Part shown: positions 8,349 to 17,458 of the stretch, in pieces
How positions within the stretch are numbered: the stretch's first letter is position 1
Layout of the letters: every line of letters starts with the position of its first letter
Assembly: GCA_040391535.1 (NCBI GenBank)
Contig: JBEBXQ010000026.1
Location: 1 to 41,908 of the forward strand
Source of the DNA: JBEBXQ01 sp040391535
GTDB taxonomy: Bacteria; Bacteroidota; Bacteroidia; Cytophagales; Spirosomataceae
Reading direction: 5' to 3'
DNA length: 41,908 nt
Program-made: the position numbers and the translations under genes
Notes under the pieces: model-generated
The model's database searches: none
What the model was told of the DNA's origin: nothing
The model's input: the letters and a program-made list of their open reading frames with translations, nothing else

Positions 8349-10424
8349 ATGCGGACTGAACTCTTTTTCCCGGAATCTCCTTTGCTGATTTTGCTTTGTC
8401 TGGCAGCAGGGGTGCTTTTTGCATGGTTATTATATGCCGGAAATAAAGAGTTTGAAAAGCGTCTGCGCCTGACATTGGCTATTCTGAGAGGTTTTCTGGT
8501 TGCCCTGGTGTGCTTTCTGATACTTGGTCCGCTGGTGCGGAGTGTAAAGACAGTTCAGGAAAAAGCCAGGGCAGTGGTGCTGATTGATAACTCCGCTTCC
8601 ATAGCTCCTTTTCGCGCGGAGGTGCTCAGATCTGCAGAAGCTTACCGAAAAAAACTTGAAGATGCGGGGTTTCTGGTTGATTACCGGTTCTTTGAGCAAA
8701 GAGGAGGCCTTCCGGAAGATTCGGTTTCGTTTAGTGCGAAAAGTACAGATCTCTCTCAGCAACTGGATGCGGTCAGGGCTGATTTTGAAGGGATGCACCT
8801 TTCAGATGTTTTCCTGATTTCAGATGGCATTGTCAATAAGGGGATTTCACCGGTTTATGGTTTTTATCCGTTCAAAATCCATACAATAGCGATCGGGGAT
8901 ACAATTCCCCGCAATGACCTGCAGTTGAGGAATGTTTCTGTAAATCAGGTAGCATATCTGGGGAATAATTTTCCCGTTTCTGTAGATATTTCAGCAAATG
9001 GAATGTCCGGGAAAACTACAACCCTGACGTTGAAACAGGGCGGAAAAACCATAGCTTCACAGGACGTCAGAGTAGACAACGACCGCTTTTTCAGAACGTA
9101 TACTTTTACACATACAGCCGATACCAGGGGAATACAGCATTATACAGTGGAAATCGGTAGTGTTGAAGGAGAGCATTCTGCGCGCAATAACCGTAAGGAG
9201 ATATTTATAGATATTATTGACGGAAGAGAAAAAATACTGCTGCTGGCACTGGCTCCGCATCCTGATGTAAAAGCCATTAAAACAGCATTGGAGAAAAATG
9301 AGAATCTGGAAGTTGATGTGCAGATAGCTTCTGCGAAAGTTGATTACAGCCAGTTAGCACGGACTCCCTATGACCTGGTTATTCTGCATCAGCTACCTGA
9401 TATACATGGCAATGCGGCTGAATATATTAACGGTTTGACGGATTCAGCCGTACCTCTTTTCATGATTGCCGGCGGTCAGTCGTTTTACGATGGCTTGTCG
9501 GATGTAGTAAAATCGGTTCAGTTTCCAAAAGCACAAGGACAGTTTGACCGGGTTTCGGGTGTATATAACCCGTCTTTTAATCTGGTCAATTTTGATGGTG
9601 ATGTATTGAAACTGTTAGAACGCTTACCTCCCTTATCAGTTCCTTTCGGTGATTATAAGCTTTCCGGAGACACAGAAGTGGTATTGTTTCAGAAAATAGG
9701 TAATCTGGCCACTCAGAAACCTTTACTGACACTAACCAAAGGTACGGAGCGTAAGACGGCGGTAATGGCCGGGGAAGGGTTATGGCGCTGGAGGCTCGAA
9801 GAATTTGCGATTACGGGGAAGCAGGACGTTGTGGACGGACTTATTCAGAAGGTTGTACAGTTTCTGTCTGTGAAGGAAGATAAGCGGAAATTCAGGGTAT
9901 ATCCGCAAAATCCCGAGTTTGAGTCCGGAGAGAAAGTCGTATTAAATACTGAAATTTACAATGATATCTATGAACAGGTATATGGACAGGAAGTAACATT
10001 AAGTATACGGGGAGAAGGAGATCAGGGATTGTCCTATAATTATGTACACACAGCCGAAAAGCCCTATTTTGAAATCAGTAATCTGCCCCAGGGAGTTTAT
10101 CGTTATAATGCTTCTGCAGTGCTGAATAGTGGAAAAGAAGAAGTGAGCGGACAGTTTGTTGTCAGAGAATCTGACATTGAGCTAGCTGCACTTACAGCTG
10201 ATTTCGGGTTGCTCCGGGAATTGTCCCAAAAAACCACCGGTACATTTGAGACTGCTGCGACCTGGCCCGGTAAAATCAATGAACTGGCGATAAACCGCCC
10301 TCCCGACAAGTTGAAAAGCCGGGATGATATGATGGAACTTATAGAGTTTAAATGGCTGTTTTTTGTGCTGCTGCTGCTGGCCGCGACAGAGTGGGGAGTC
10401 AGAAAATACAAAGGACAATATTGA
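8349..10424 (+). CDS. Membrane protein with VWA-like domain
   Basis: A 691-residue protein. Two hydrophobic helices near the N-terminus (about 11-30 and 42-62) and one near the C-terminus (about 667-684) bracket a large extracytoplasmic region. VVLIDNSAS at 76-84 matches the D-x-S-x-S start of a VWA metal-ion adhesion site, and SDVFLISDGIVNKG further on fits the second part of such a domain. The middle and C-terminal parts look like Ig-type beta domains (for example GQEVTLSIRGEGD and LPQGVYRYNASAV). The layout resembles Bacteroidota VWA or BatA-like membrane proteins that lack an assigned function. It is joined end to end with the following DUF2279 gene. Confidence 0.7.
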   Translation: MRTELFFPESPLLILLCLAAGVLFAWLLYAGNKEFEKRLRLTLAILRGFLVALVCFLILGPLVRSVKTVQEKARAVVLIDNSASIAPFRAEVLRSAEAYRKKLEDAGFLVDYRFFEQRGGLPEDSVSFSAKSTDLSQQLDAVRADFEGMHLSDVFLISDGIVNKGISPVYGFYPFKIHTIAIGDTIPRNDLQLRNVSVNQVAYLGNNFPVSVDISANGMSGKTTTLTLKQGGKTIASQDVRVDNDRFFRTYTFTHTADTRGIQHYTVEIGSVEGEHSARNNRKEIFIDIIDGREKILLLALAPHPDVKAIKTALEKNENLEVDVQIASAKVDYSQLARTPYDLVILHQLPDIHGNAAEYINGLTDSAVPLFMIAGGQSFYDGLSDVVKSVQFPKAQGQFDRVSGVYNPSFNLVNFDGDVLKLLERLPPLSVPFGDYKLSGDTEVVLFQKIGNLATQKPLLTLTKGTERKTAVMAGEGLWRWRLEEFAITGKQDVVDGLIQKVVQFLSVKEDKRKFRVYPQNPEFESGEKVVLNTEIYNDIYEQVYGQEVTLSIRGEGDQGLSYNYVHTAEKPYFEISNLPQGVYRYNASAVLNSGKEEVSGQFVVRESDIELAALTADFGLLRELSQKTTGTFETAATWPGKINELAINRPPDKLKSRDDMMELIEFKWLFFVLLLLAATEWGVRKYKGQY

Positions 10425-11318
10425 ATGAAGTTTTTTTTGTACCTGCTACTGTTTTTGGTTTCTCTTTCAGGCAGAGGACAATCATTAGAAGATAGCGCTG
10501 ATTCAGTTTCCAATAAAAGACCGGATTATAAACGGCTCCATCAGATTTTTGCAGCGCAGACGGCTTTATATGGCGGTACATTATACGGACTTAACAAGGC
10601 GTGGTATAAAAATTCACTGAACAATTTCAGTTTTAAGGATGATTCATACGAGTGGAATCAGATTGATAAGATGGGGCATGCCTATACTTCATATCAGATT
10701 GCCAGGCATAATGCAGCCTTATACCGGCTTACAGGTATTTCAGAAAAACAGGCAATAATTTACGGTGCTATTGCAGGGGTTATGTTTCAGACTCCCATTG
10801 AGATTCTGGACGGATTCTCTCCTGATTATGGTTTTTCAATGGGTGATATGGCAGCTAATATAGCAGGTCCTTTACTTTTTGCAGGCCAGTATCTGCTTTG
10901 GAATGAAATAAGAATACATCCTAAATTCTCCTTTCACGGAACTGAGCTTGCTGATGTCCGGCCTGAGTTGCTAGGCAGAAGCTGGTCCGAAAAATGGCTG
11001 AAAGATTATAACGGACAAACCTATTGGTTTTCAGGAAGTCCCGGCTCTTTTTCAGAGGGCCCATGGCCGAAATGGCTCTGCTTATCAGTAGGTTATGGTA
11101 TTCATGACATGGTGGCGGGCGATCCGGCCAAAAGCCGTGAGATGGGTTATAATCCCTACCGGCAGTACTATCTTTCGTTGGATATTGATTTTACGAGGAT
11201 CAATACCCGGAATAAATTTCTTAAAACACTCGGCTTTTTACTCAATAATGTAAAAGTCCCGTTTCCGGCTCTCGAATTCAGCAGACACGGAGTGCGGTTT
11301 CAACCGTTTTATTTTTAA
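10425..11318 (+). CDS. DUF2279 family protein, probably exported
   Basis: A 297-residue protein beginning with a signal-like stretch (FFLYLLLFLVSLSGRGQS). The conserved core includes NQIDKMGHAYTSYQIAR, a hydrophobic segment QAIIYGAIAGVMFQTPIEILDG split over two helices, and GFSMGDMAANIAG, all characteristic of DUF2279 (YfiM-like). These proteins probably sit in the cell envelope; the function is unknown. The ATG follows the previous stop codon with no gap, indicating translational coupling with the VWA-like gene. Confidence 0.8.
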   Translation: MKFFLYLLLFLVSLSGRGQSLEDSADSVSNKRPDYKRLHQIFAAQTALYGGTLYGLNKAWYKNSLNNFSFKDDSYEWNQIDKMGHAYTSYQIARHNAALYRLTGISEKQAIIYGAIAGVMFQTPIEILDGFSPDYGFSMGDMAANIAGPLLFAGQYLLWNEIRIHPKFSFHGTELADVRPELLGRSWSEKWLKDYNGQTYWFSGSPGSFSEGPWPKWLCLSVGYGIHDMVAGDPAKSREMGYNPYRQYYLSLDIDFTRINTRNKFLKTLGFLLNNVKVPFPALEFSRHGVRFQPFYF

Positions 11319-11379
11319 AGTAATTTTAAAACCAATTTGCCGGACCAGCTGTTATCAACCGGTATTAAACTTGAGGATA

Positions 11380-12345
11380 ATGAATATTGGAGACAGAGTA
11401 AGACTTATACACGGAAAGGAAGAAGGGATTATCCGAAAGTTATTGTCCGGCGGAGAAGTAGAAATAGAAATTGAGGACGGATTCAGAATTCCCGTTTTGC
11501 TGAGGGAAGTGGTGCTGGTATCACCGGTAGAGGCGCAACGAATGGTGAAGAGTGAAAAAACAGTGCATTCAGTTTCGGACCTCCCTGTTGCAAGAACATC
11601 GGGAGTGTTTGCTGATAAAGGAATCTTCATAGCCTTTGAACCCGTGAATGACCGGGAAGTGACAGTACAGCTGATCAATAATACCGACTGGATTTTACCC
11701 TATACGGCAAATGCCCAGCAGGAAGGGAGCAGTAAAGGGTTAGCCTGTGGTGTTCTGGAAGCCAGAACATTAACCAAATTGACAGAACTGTATATCAAAG
11801 ACTTTGAAACATGGCCGGTTCTGGATATCCAACTGCTTTATTTCAGATTGGGTGCAGGTAGTAATAAAGACCCGTTCCGTTATAAGCTCCGTTGCCGGGC
11901 AAACACCTTCTTTAATAAGAAATCAAAAGCACCGTTAATCAATAAAGATGCTTATTTATATCAGATTGATGCGGAGGCTAATGTGAATGCCGCGAATCTT
12001 AAGGAAGTACTGAGCAGCGGAAAGGAAAAAGCCCTTCCGGTCATCACTGAAATACTGGGTGCGGTGGATAGTGAGATTGATTTACATATAGAAAAATTAA
12101 CAGATAATTTTGCCTCACTAAACGGGAGGGAAATCATGGAACTGCAATTATCCGTTTTTGAAAATACGCTTGAGAAAGCCATCGCAGCGGGCATGGACAG
12201 TATTACTTTTATTCATGGAATCGGAAGCGGTTCGCTGAAAAATGCCATTCATAAAACCCTCGGAGCACATAAGAATGTCAGTTATTTTAAAGATGCCAAA
12301 AAGGAGAAATTTGGTTATGGTGCTACGTGGGTTGCGCTTCGGTAG
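11380..12345 (+). CDS. DUF2027 and Smr domain protein
   Basis: A 321-residue protein. The N-terminus (MNIGDRVRLIHGKEEGIIRK) is a small KOW-like barrel typical of DUF2027. The C-terminal 90 residues form an Smr domain: EIDLHIEKL, then FIHGIGSGSLKNAIHKTL and a final GYGATWVALR. Smr domains bind or cleave nucleic acids; here there is no MutS part. The ATG at 11380 is preferred over a TTG three codons earlier. Its 3' end overlaps the start of the DUF4403 gene by 29 bases. Proteins of this layout are common in Bacteroidota and have no settled role. Confidence 0.87.
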   Translation: MNIGDRVRLIHGKEEGIIRKLLSGGEVEIEIEDGFRIPVLLREVVLVSPVEAQRMVKSEKTVHSVSDLPVARTSGVFADKGIFIAFEPVNDREVTVQLINNTDWILPYTANAQQEGSSKGLACGVLEARTLTKLTELYIKDFETWPVLDIQLLYFRLGAGSNKDPFRYKLRCRANTFFNKKSKAPLINKDAYLYQIDAEANVNAANLKEVLSSGKEKALPVITEILGAVDSEIDLHIEKLTDNFASLNGREIMELQLSVFENTLEKAIAAGMDSITFIHGIGSGSLKNAIHKTLGAHKNVSYFKDAKKEKFGYGATWVALR

Positions 12346-13768
12346 GCAACTATTTCAAAGAAAGACACACTTTGTTCTGTTGGGTATTATTTGGAGTCTG
12401 ACATGGTCAGGATGTACACAGAAACCACAAAGCAACCCTCAGAAACCAGAGGAGGCTTATAAGTATACACGTATGGAACTGGAAAATGAAAAATATTTAT
12501 CAACGCTGAATATCCCGGTACAAATTCCTGTACACTTACTTCAAAAACAGATCAACGAGCAGCTGAAAGGAGTTATTTACGAAGATAAAACCTCAGAGGA
12601 CCTCAGAATCATTATCAGAAAAGCAGGTAATATTCAGGTGCAGGCGATTGACTCTATATTTCTTTTTGATATACCACTTGATATCTGGGCAGAAGTAGCC
12701 TATGATGTCAGTCCGCTGGGGTTCAGGATAAAGGGCAGAAAGGATACACGTTTTGCGATGCGTCTGAAACTTGTATCAAATTTGTCATTTACCGCTGACT
12801 GGAAACTGAAAAGTGATACCCGTATTGATAGTTACGACTGGATTACAGAACCAATGGTGAGCGTAAAAGGGATCCGGATTCCTGTAAAAATGATGGTAAG
12901 CCGGCTTTTAAATCAGAATCAGGATCAGATTACAGGAGCTATTGACAGTAAGGTTCCTGAAGCATTGGAGATCAAACCGTATGTTCAGCAGGCCTGGGAA
13001 CTGGTCAACCAACCTTTTCTGATTTCCCAAGAGTATAATACATGGCTGCTTGCCTTACCTAGGAAAGTCCTGATGACACCTATTCAGGTAAAAAACGGAA
13101 TACTGAATGCCAGTATCGGGATTGAGGGTTTTACGCAGACAGTCACATCATCAGAAAAACCACAGCCTAATTTCAATTACAGGTTGCCTGAGCTGGAAGT
13201 AACCGAAAACGTACCGAGGGATTTTCAGATCGGATTAACGAGCCAGATTACCTATAAGGAAGCCGCAACGCTGGCAAAGCAGAATTTTGCAGGCAAAAAA
13301 TTCACATTTTCCGGGGATAGGTACAGTGTAGAAGTGACAGACCTGGAGTTGTACGGACAAAACGATAAATTAGTTATAAAAGCAGTACTGAAAGGTAGTA
13401 TCAATGGTATAGTATATCTGAAAGGTACTCCGGTTTATAACCCTGAAAAGCAGGAGATCGCCTTGAAAGACCTTGATTTTGATCTTGATACACAAAATGT
13501 GATTTATAAATCGGCAGCATGGCTTATGAAAGGGAAATTTGCAAGGATGATTGAAAAACAAATGGTATTCCAGATAGGCCAGCAGATCAGTGAAGCCTAT
13601 GTTACTATCGGAAATGCACTTAGTCATAATAAAGTAGCTAAAGGAGTTGAACTGGACGGGGAATTAAAAAGTATTCAACCTGATAAAGTTTATCTCACGC
13701 CTGAATATATTTGCGCGGTGGTTTTTGCTAATGGTAAAATAAAGATGAACATCAGTGAACTAATGTAG
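12317..13768 (+). CDS. DUF4403 family lipoprotein
   Basis: About 483 residues. Starting at ATG 12317 gives a basic stretch (RGLRFGRQLFQRK), a hydrophobic core and a possible lipobox ending at C33 (TWSGC), although the -3 residue is Trp rather than Leu. The mature part resembles DUF4403: an N-terminal segment with IPVHLLQKQINEQL and repeated beta-rich halves (WAEVAYDVSPLGFRIKG, YLTPEYICAVVFANGKI). This fold is thought to be related to lipid- or LPS-binding tubular proteins, but that is family-level inference. It overlaps the Smr gene by 29 bases in another frame, which argues for co-transcription. Confidence 0.75.
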   Translation: MVLRGLRFGRQLFQRKTHFVLLGIIWSLTWSGCTQKPQSNPQKPEEAYKYTRMELENEKYLSTLNIPVQIPVHLLQKQINEQLKGVIYEDKTSEDLRIIIRKAGNIQVQAIDSIFLFDIPLDIWAEVAYDVSPLGFRIKGRKDTRFAMRLKLVSNLSFTADWKLKSDTRIDSYDWITEPMVSVKGIRIPVKMMVSRLLNQNQDQITGAIDSKVPEALEIKPYVQQAWELVNQPFLISQEYNTWLLALPRKVLMTPIQVKNGILNASIGIEGFTQTVTSSEKPQPNFNYRLPELEVTENVPRDFQIGLTSQITYKEAATLAKQNFAGKKFTFSGDRYSVEVTDLELYGQNDKLVIKAVLKGSINGIVYLKGTPVYNPEKQEIALKDLDFDLDTQNVIYKSAAWLMKGKFARMIEKQMVFQIGQQISEAYVTIGNALSHNKVAKGVELDGELKSIQPDKVYLTPEYICAVVFANGKIKMNISELM

Positions 13769-13879
13769 GCAGGGGTAATTGATGTCCTTATGTGACTGAT
13801 TATGTGTCTGGCAAATACTACAAAAGGTTGATTTTGCGAATTATTTTATAAAAGTATATTCTGTCATGAAAGTATTTCT

Positions 13880-13887
13880 TAGTTTTG
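13880..13887 (+). promoter_or_regulatory. -7 box for the RNase P RNA gene
   Basis: TAGTTTTG matches TAnnTTTG and ends 6 bases before the predicted 5' end of the RNA at 13894, the spacing expected for a Bacteroidota promoter. The -33 element is weak. Confidence 0.65.
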
Positions 13888-13893
13888 TGACAA

Positions 13894-14300
13894 ACCGAAA
13901 TTGGGAAGTGTTCTATCGCGCCGGAAATAAAAGGCCGGTGAGGAAAGTCCGGACAGCGCAGGGCACCGTACTTCCTAACGGGAAGACAGATTGCAGAATC
14001 TGATAGCCAGTGCCACAGAAAACAAACCGCCTGGCATGATGTTTTTACATCGGTCAGGTAAGGGTGAAAAGGAGGTGTAAGAGACCACCGCCCGAACGGT
14101 GACGTTCGGGGCATGGTAAACCTTACGGGCTGAAAGACCAAATAGGTACTGAAAGGGGCTGCCCGCTCCGCGCGTAGCAATATGCATTCAGTACGGGTAG
14201 GTCGTTAGAGTTTCCGGGTGACCGGAAATCGAGATAAATGATAGGAGCCCGGAGCAATCCGGGGACAGAATCCGGCTTATAGCTGTTCCTGATTTCGGTC
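13894..14300 (+). ncRNA. rnpB: RNase P RNA, class A
   Basis: The catalytic RNA of RNase P, which trims the 5' ends of tRNA precursors. Conserved elements appear in order: GAGGAAAGTCCGGAC near 13939 (CR I), ACAGAAAACAAACCGCC near 14014, CAGGTAAGGGTGAAA near 14056 (CR II/III region), GGTAAACC near 14114, CCAAATAGG near 14138, TACGGGTAGG near 14193 and ACAGAATCCGGCTTAT near 14266 (CR V). The ends pair to form helix P1: ACCGAAAT at 13894-13901 with ATTTCGGT at 14292-14299. The stretch between the DUF4403 gene and the OmpA gene is otherwise non-coding. Confidence 0.97.
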
Positions 14301-14349
14301 TTTATAGAAGATAAAGAAGATAAAATAAATTTTGAACGCATTATTTAGC

Positions 14350-14379
14350 TTTGATAACTGATTGACTTTTTTAACTTTG
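14350..14379 (+). promoter_or_regulatory. Promoter of the OmpA-family gene
   Basis: TTTG at 14350-14353, an 18-base spacer, then TAACTTTG at 14372-14379 fit the Bacteroidota primary sigma consensus. The start point would lie near 14386, leaving about 57 bases before the ATG. Confidence 0.65.
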
Positions 14380-14442
14380 TACTTTGTGCATTTGATTTAA
14401 GCAATCAAATGTGTATTTGAATCAAAAAACTGGTGTTTCCCC

Positions 14443-15942
14443 ATGAACAAAAAGAAACTTTACATTGCATTATTATCACTCTTATCTCTCTCGTCTACAG
14501 ACGCGTTAGCCCAAAAGCGTTCTTATGAAGGGACGAACAAAATGAATACCTGGTCAGTTACCGGCTATGGTGGTATCACACGCTTTTTTGGGGATTTGAA
14601 TGATAATCAGGATTTGACAGGCGTTTATGGTTTGTCTATCAACAAACAGTTAACACCCCTTTTCGGTGTTCAGTTAACTGGTTACAATGGCTGGCTGAAT
14701 GGTTCTAAAAATGGTGTGCAGGGTTTTGAATGGGGAGGCCAGACAGTAAATACTTATAACGCCAATTTTTCCAGTAAAGCGTTTATCCAGGTTTCACTGG
14801 ATGGTAATGTTAACCTGAGCCGTCTGGTTTTTGGACCTAACAAGATGCGCCACTGGAAGATTGATGCACATGCAGGTTTCGGAGCTTTGTATTTTAATAC
14901 AGAACTGAATGCCGTTAATCTTGCAACTGGTGAAACAACTAAATTGTTGTCCAATACAGAAGCAAGTGCATCAACAGCCGGCAAATGGGAATCTACAGGA
15001 ACTCATTATACACGCGAATGGGTAGTGCCTGTAGGCCTTGCTGTTCATTATGAGGTTTCACCCCGTATTGATATTGGCATTGACTTTGTATTTAACCATA
15101 TCAATAGTGAGAAGATTGACCTTACAGTCGGAGACCGTACTGACTATGCCCAGCAATCTCACCTGTGGTTATTCCACAAAGGTGATTCCAAGCAGGATAA
15201 ATGGGGAACAGCTATGCTTGCTTTAACCTATAAACTTGGAAAGAATGCTGTAAAATCGAAAAAAGGAGAGTATGACGCCTCTGCAGGTCGTTATCACCTG
15301 CGCTGGACAGATCCTAAAAATCTGATTCCTAAGGTTTACAATCCAACCATGAGTGATGCGGATTCAATTGCAAAAGCAAATATGCCTGCTCCGGTAGATC
15401 CTCGTCTGTATACCGACTCTGATGGTGACGGAGTGGCTGATCTGTTTGACAAAGAGCCTAATACGCCGGCTGGTAGTATTGTTTCAGGTGGTGGTGTAGC
15501 GATGGATATTGACAGAATTATTCGTGATGCTATTAAGAATAACCTGCCGAAAGACGAGTGTGAGGCCCTGTTCAGTAATATTGAATTTGACACCGATAAA
15601 TCCATTATCCGTCCGGCTTCAAAAGAAACCCTGGATAAAGTGATTCAGTTATTGAATCTGCGTACCAATTGCCGTATTGTACTGGTAGGTCATACCGATG
15701 CCCGTGCTTCTGATGCCTATAACGTTGCACTTTCGCGTCGTCGTGTTGATGCCGCCAAACGTTATCTGGTACGTGCCGGTCTTAAGGATGTAAGTCGCAT
15801 TACCGTTGAATATTATGGTGAGTTGAGACCAATCGCAGAAAATACTTCCGTAGAAGGTTTGCAGTCTAACCGTCGTGTGGAAATCAAAATTTTACCACCG
15901 AGCGATCTGCGTTCTGACTATCCTGCTGGTTTCAGACCATAA
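14443..15942 (+). CDS. OmpA-family outer-membrane protein
   Basis: A 499-residue protein with a signal peptide (LYIALLSLLSLSSTDALAQ). An N-terminal beta-barrel-like region follows, then a short calcium-type repeat (DSDGDGVADLFDKEPNTPAG, about 326-345). The C-terminal OmpA domain binds peptidoglycan: IEFDTDKSIIRP, then LVGHTDARASDAYNVALSRR, including the Asp and Arg that contact diaminopimelate, then NRRVEIKI. It probably anchors the outer membrane to the cell wall. It has its own promoter and terminator, and such proteins are usually abundant. Confidence 0.9.
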   Translation: MNKKKLYIALLSLLSLSSTDALAQKRSYEGTNKMNTWSVTGYGGITRFFGDLNDNQDLTGVYGLSINKQLTPLFGVQLTGYNGWLNGSKNGVQGFEWGGQTVNTYNANFSSKAFIQVSLDGNVNLSRLVFGPNKMRHWKIDAHAGFGALYFNTELNAVNLATGETTKLLSNTEASASTAGKWESTGTHYTREWVVPVGLAVHYEVSPRIDIGIDFVFNHINSEKIDLTVGDRTDYAQQSHLWLFHKGDSKQDKWGTAMLALTYKLGKNAVKSKKGEYDASAGRYHLRWTDPKNLIPKVYNPTMSDADSIAKANMPAPVDPRLYTDSDGDGVADLFDKEPNTPAGSIVSGGGVAMDIDRIIRDAIKNNLPKDECEALFSNIEFDTDKSIIRPASKETLDKVIQLLNLRTNCRIVLVGHTDARASDAYNVALSRRRVDAAKRYLVRAGLKDVSRITVEYYGELRPIAENTSVEGLQSNRRVEIKILPPSDLRSDYPAGFRP

Positions 15943-15966
15943 GAAATCAGAGACATACATAATCAC

Positions 15967-16010
15967 AAACGGGGAAGGTGAAGTTAAATTCATCTTCCCC
16001 GTTTGTTTTT
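15967..16010 (+). terminator. Strong terminator after the OmpA-family gene
   Basis: A 16-base stem pairs 15967-15982 with 15989-16004 (one G-T wobble) around the loop GTTAAA, followed by a T-rich tract ending GTTTTT. The tract overlaps the -33 element of the rpsP promoter. Confidence 0.9.
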
Positions 16011-16033
16011 CAAACAATTATCCCGTAAATTTG
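16002..16033 (+). promoter_or_regulatory. Promoter of rpsP
   Basis: TTTG (16002-16005), a 20-base spacer and TAAATTTG (16026-16033) fit the Bacteroidota consensus. A small inverted repeat, TGGGA/TCCCA at 16047-16061, lies in the predicted leader. Confidence 0.65.
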
Positions 16034-16083
16034 CCCCCTCTAAATATGGGACGTGATCCCAATAATTAATTTAAAATTTTCAA

Positions 16084-16761
16084 ATGGCTGTTAAAATCAG
16101 ACTAGCGCGTCGGGGACGCAAAAAAAGAGCGATGTACGATATTGTTGTCGCTGATGCCAGAGCACCACGTGATGGACGCTTTATTGAAAAGTTAGGTACT
16201 TATAATCCTAACACCAATCCTTTTACAGTTGTGTTAGCCAATGAGAAAGCCGTTGACTGGCTTTTGAAAGGTGCACAACCAACTGATACTACCCGTGCGA
16301 TTCTCCACCATGAAGGTGTACTGATCCGTAAACACCTGCAGGTAGGTGTTATTAAAGGTGCAATTACTCAGGAAGTAGCAGATGCACGTTACGAAGAGTG
16401 GAAGCAAGCTAAGGAAGACAGAAAAGCTGCGGCAGCAGATAACCTGTCTAAAACGAAAGCATCTGTTAAGGAATCTAAACTGGAAGCTGAGCGTAAAGTT
16501 AATCAAAACCGTCTTGATGCGCTTAATCTGAAAAGAGGGGCGTTGACAGCAGCCGCTGAAGAAGCTGCAGTTGAAACTGTAGCGGCCGAAGAAGCAGCTG
16601 TTGAGGCTGTCGCAGCTGAAGAAGTGGTAGCTGAAACTGTTGCAGAAGTAGCAGTACCCGCAGTGGAAGACGTTGTCGCTGCAGAAGAGGCTCCGGCGAC
16701 TGAAGAAGCTCCTGCTGCAGAAGAAGCCCCTGCTGCTGAAAGCAAAGAAGACAATGCATAA
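16084..16761 (+). CDS. rpsP: 30S ribosomal protein S16 with Ala/Glu-rich tail
   Basis: A 225-residue protein. Residues 1-80 are canonical S16 (VKIRLARRGRKKRAMYDIVV, GRFIEKLGTYNP). S16 binds 16S rRNA and is needed for 30S assembly. The family core is about 80-90 residues; here a charged helical linker (about 100-150) and a repetitive tail of Ala, Glu and Val blocks (AAEEA, EEAPA) follow. Extended S16 proteins are known in Bacteroidota; the tail's function is not known to me. It heads the rpsP-rimM-trmD group, separated from rimM by 133 bases and a hairpin. Confidence 0.95.
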   Translation: MAVKIRLARRGRKKRAMYDIVVADARAPRDGRFIEKLGTYNPNTNPFTVVLANEKAVDWLLKGAQPTDTTRAILHHEGVLIRKHLQVGVIKGAITQEVADARYEEWKQAKEDRKAAAADNLSKTKASVKESKLEAERKVNQNRLDALNLKRGALTAAAEEAAVETVAAEEAAVEAVAAEEVVAETVAEVAVPAVEDVVAAEEAPATEEAPAAEEAPAAESKEDNA

Positions 16762-16833
16762 AAATGATGCTGCGATTTTCTTTTGAAAACGGGCAAATGA
16801 ATTATTAACGGAAAACTTAATCATATTCCGTAG

Positions 16834-16880
16834 GCAAAATGAGCCTGCCGAGGTGTCGGTCAGGCTCATTTTGCTATAGG
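16834..16880 (+). terminator. Terminator or attenuator hairpin between rpsP and rimM
   Basis: GCAAAATGAGCCTG (16834-16847) pairs perfectly with CAGGCTCATTTTGC (16861-16874), with an inner CCGA/TCGG extension in the loop. The GC core flanked by AAAAT and ATTTT has the form of a bidirectional intrinsic terminator. It ends about 20 bases before the rimM ATG, and no clear promoter lies between. Confidence 0.65.
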
Positions 16881-16894
16881 AGAAAATAAATATT

Positions 16895-17458
16895 ATGGCA
16901 CACGAAAATTGTTATCTGGTGGGCTATATCGTCAGAACTCATGCGGTTTCGGGCGATCTTGTTTTTCATCTGGATGTAGATTATCCGGAGGATTATACTG
17001 ACCTGGATTCTATATTTGTTGAAATTAAAGGTAATCTGGTACCTTATTTTATAGAAGATTTTAATCTTCATAAAACGGATAAGGCCATTGTAAGACTGGA
17101 AGAAGTTGACACCATTGAAAAAGCACAGAATCTGGTAGGAAGTGCATTATACCTGCCGGATGATACCTTGGAAGAACTGGAAGAAGGTCAGTTTTACTAT
17201 CATGATATTCCGGGTTATACAGTAGTGGACAAAACATTAGGTCCGTTAGGAATAGTGAAAACCGTATATACTCCCGGCGCTCAGGATCTGATTGCTATGG
17301 AATATCAGGGTTTTGAAGTACTGATTCCGGTAGTGGATGAAATTGTAATCCGGGCAGATCATGAAAAACAACAGGTTGAAGTTGATTTACCGGAAGGCCT
17401 GTTGAATGTATATCTGGAAGAACCAAAGCCCGGAGAAAAGGATGGGGATGAGGATTGA
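16895..17458 (+). CDS. rimM: Ribosome maturation factor RimM
   Basis: A 187-residue protein with the RimM layout: N-terminal barrel (CYLVGYIVRTHAVSGDLVFH, to about residue 85) and C-terminal PRC barrel (about 100-170, with GPLGIVKTVYTPGAQDLIAM and EVLIPVVDEIV). RimM binds S19 and helps mature the 30S head. AGGAGA lies about 10 bases before the ATG, a good ribosome-binding site. Its end overlaps the trmD start, consistent with coupled translation. Confidence 0.95.
   Translation: MAHENCYLVGYIVRTHAVSGDLVFHLDVDYPEDYTDLDSIFVEIKGNLVPYFIEDFNLHKTDKAIVRLEEVDTIEKAQNLVGSALYLPDDTLEELEEGQFYYHDIPGYTVVDKTLGPLGIVKTVYTPGAQDLIAMEYQGFEVLIPVVDEIVIRADHEKQQVEVDLPEGLLNVYLEEPKPGEKDGDED

Noticed and set aside
13818..14341. 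Several open frames on the minus strand at the end of the DUF4403 region.
   Set aside because: They lie across the RNase P RNA gene, whose conserved structure explains the sequence.
16503..16796. Ala/Ser/Thr-rich open frames on the minus strand over the S16 tail.
   Set aside because: They mirror the repetitive GCA/GAA codons of rpsP and match no protein family.
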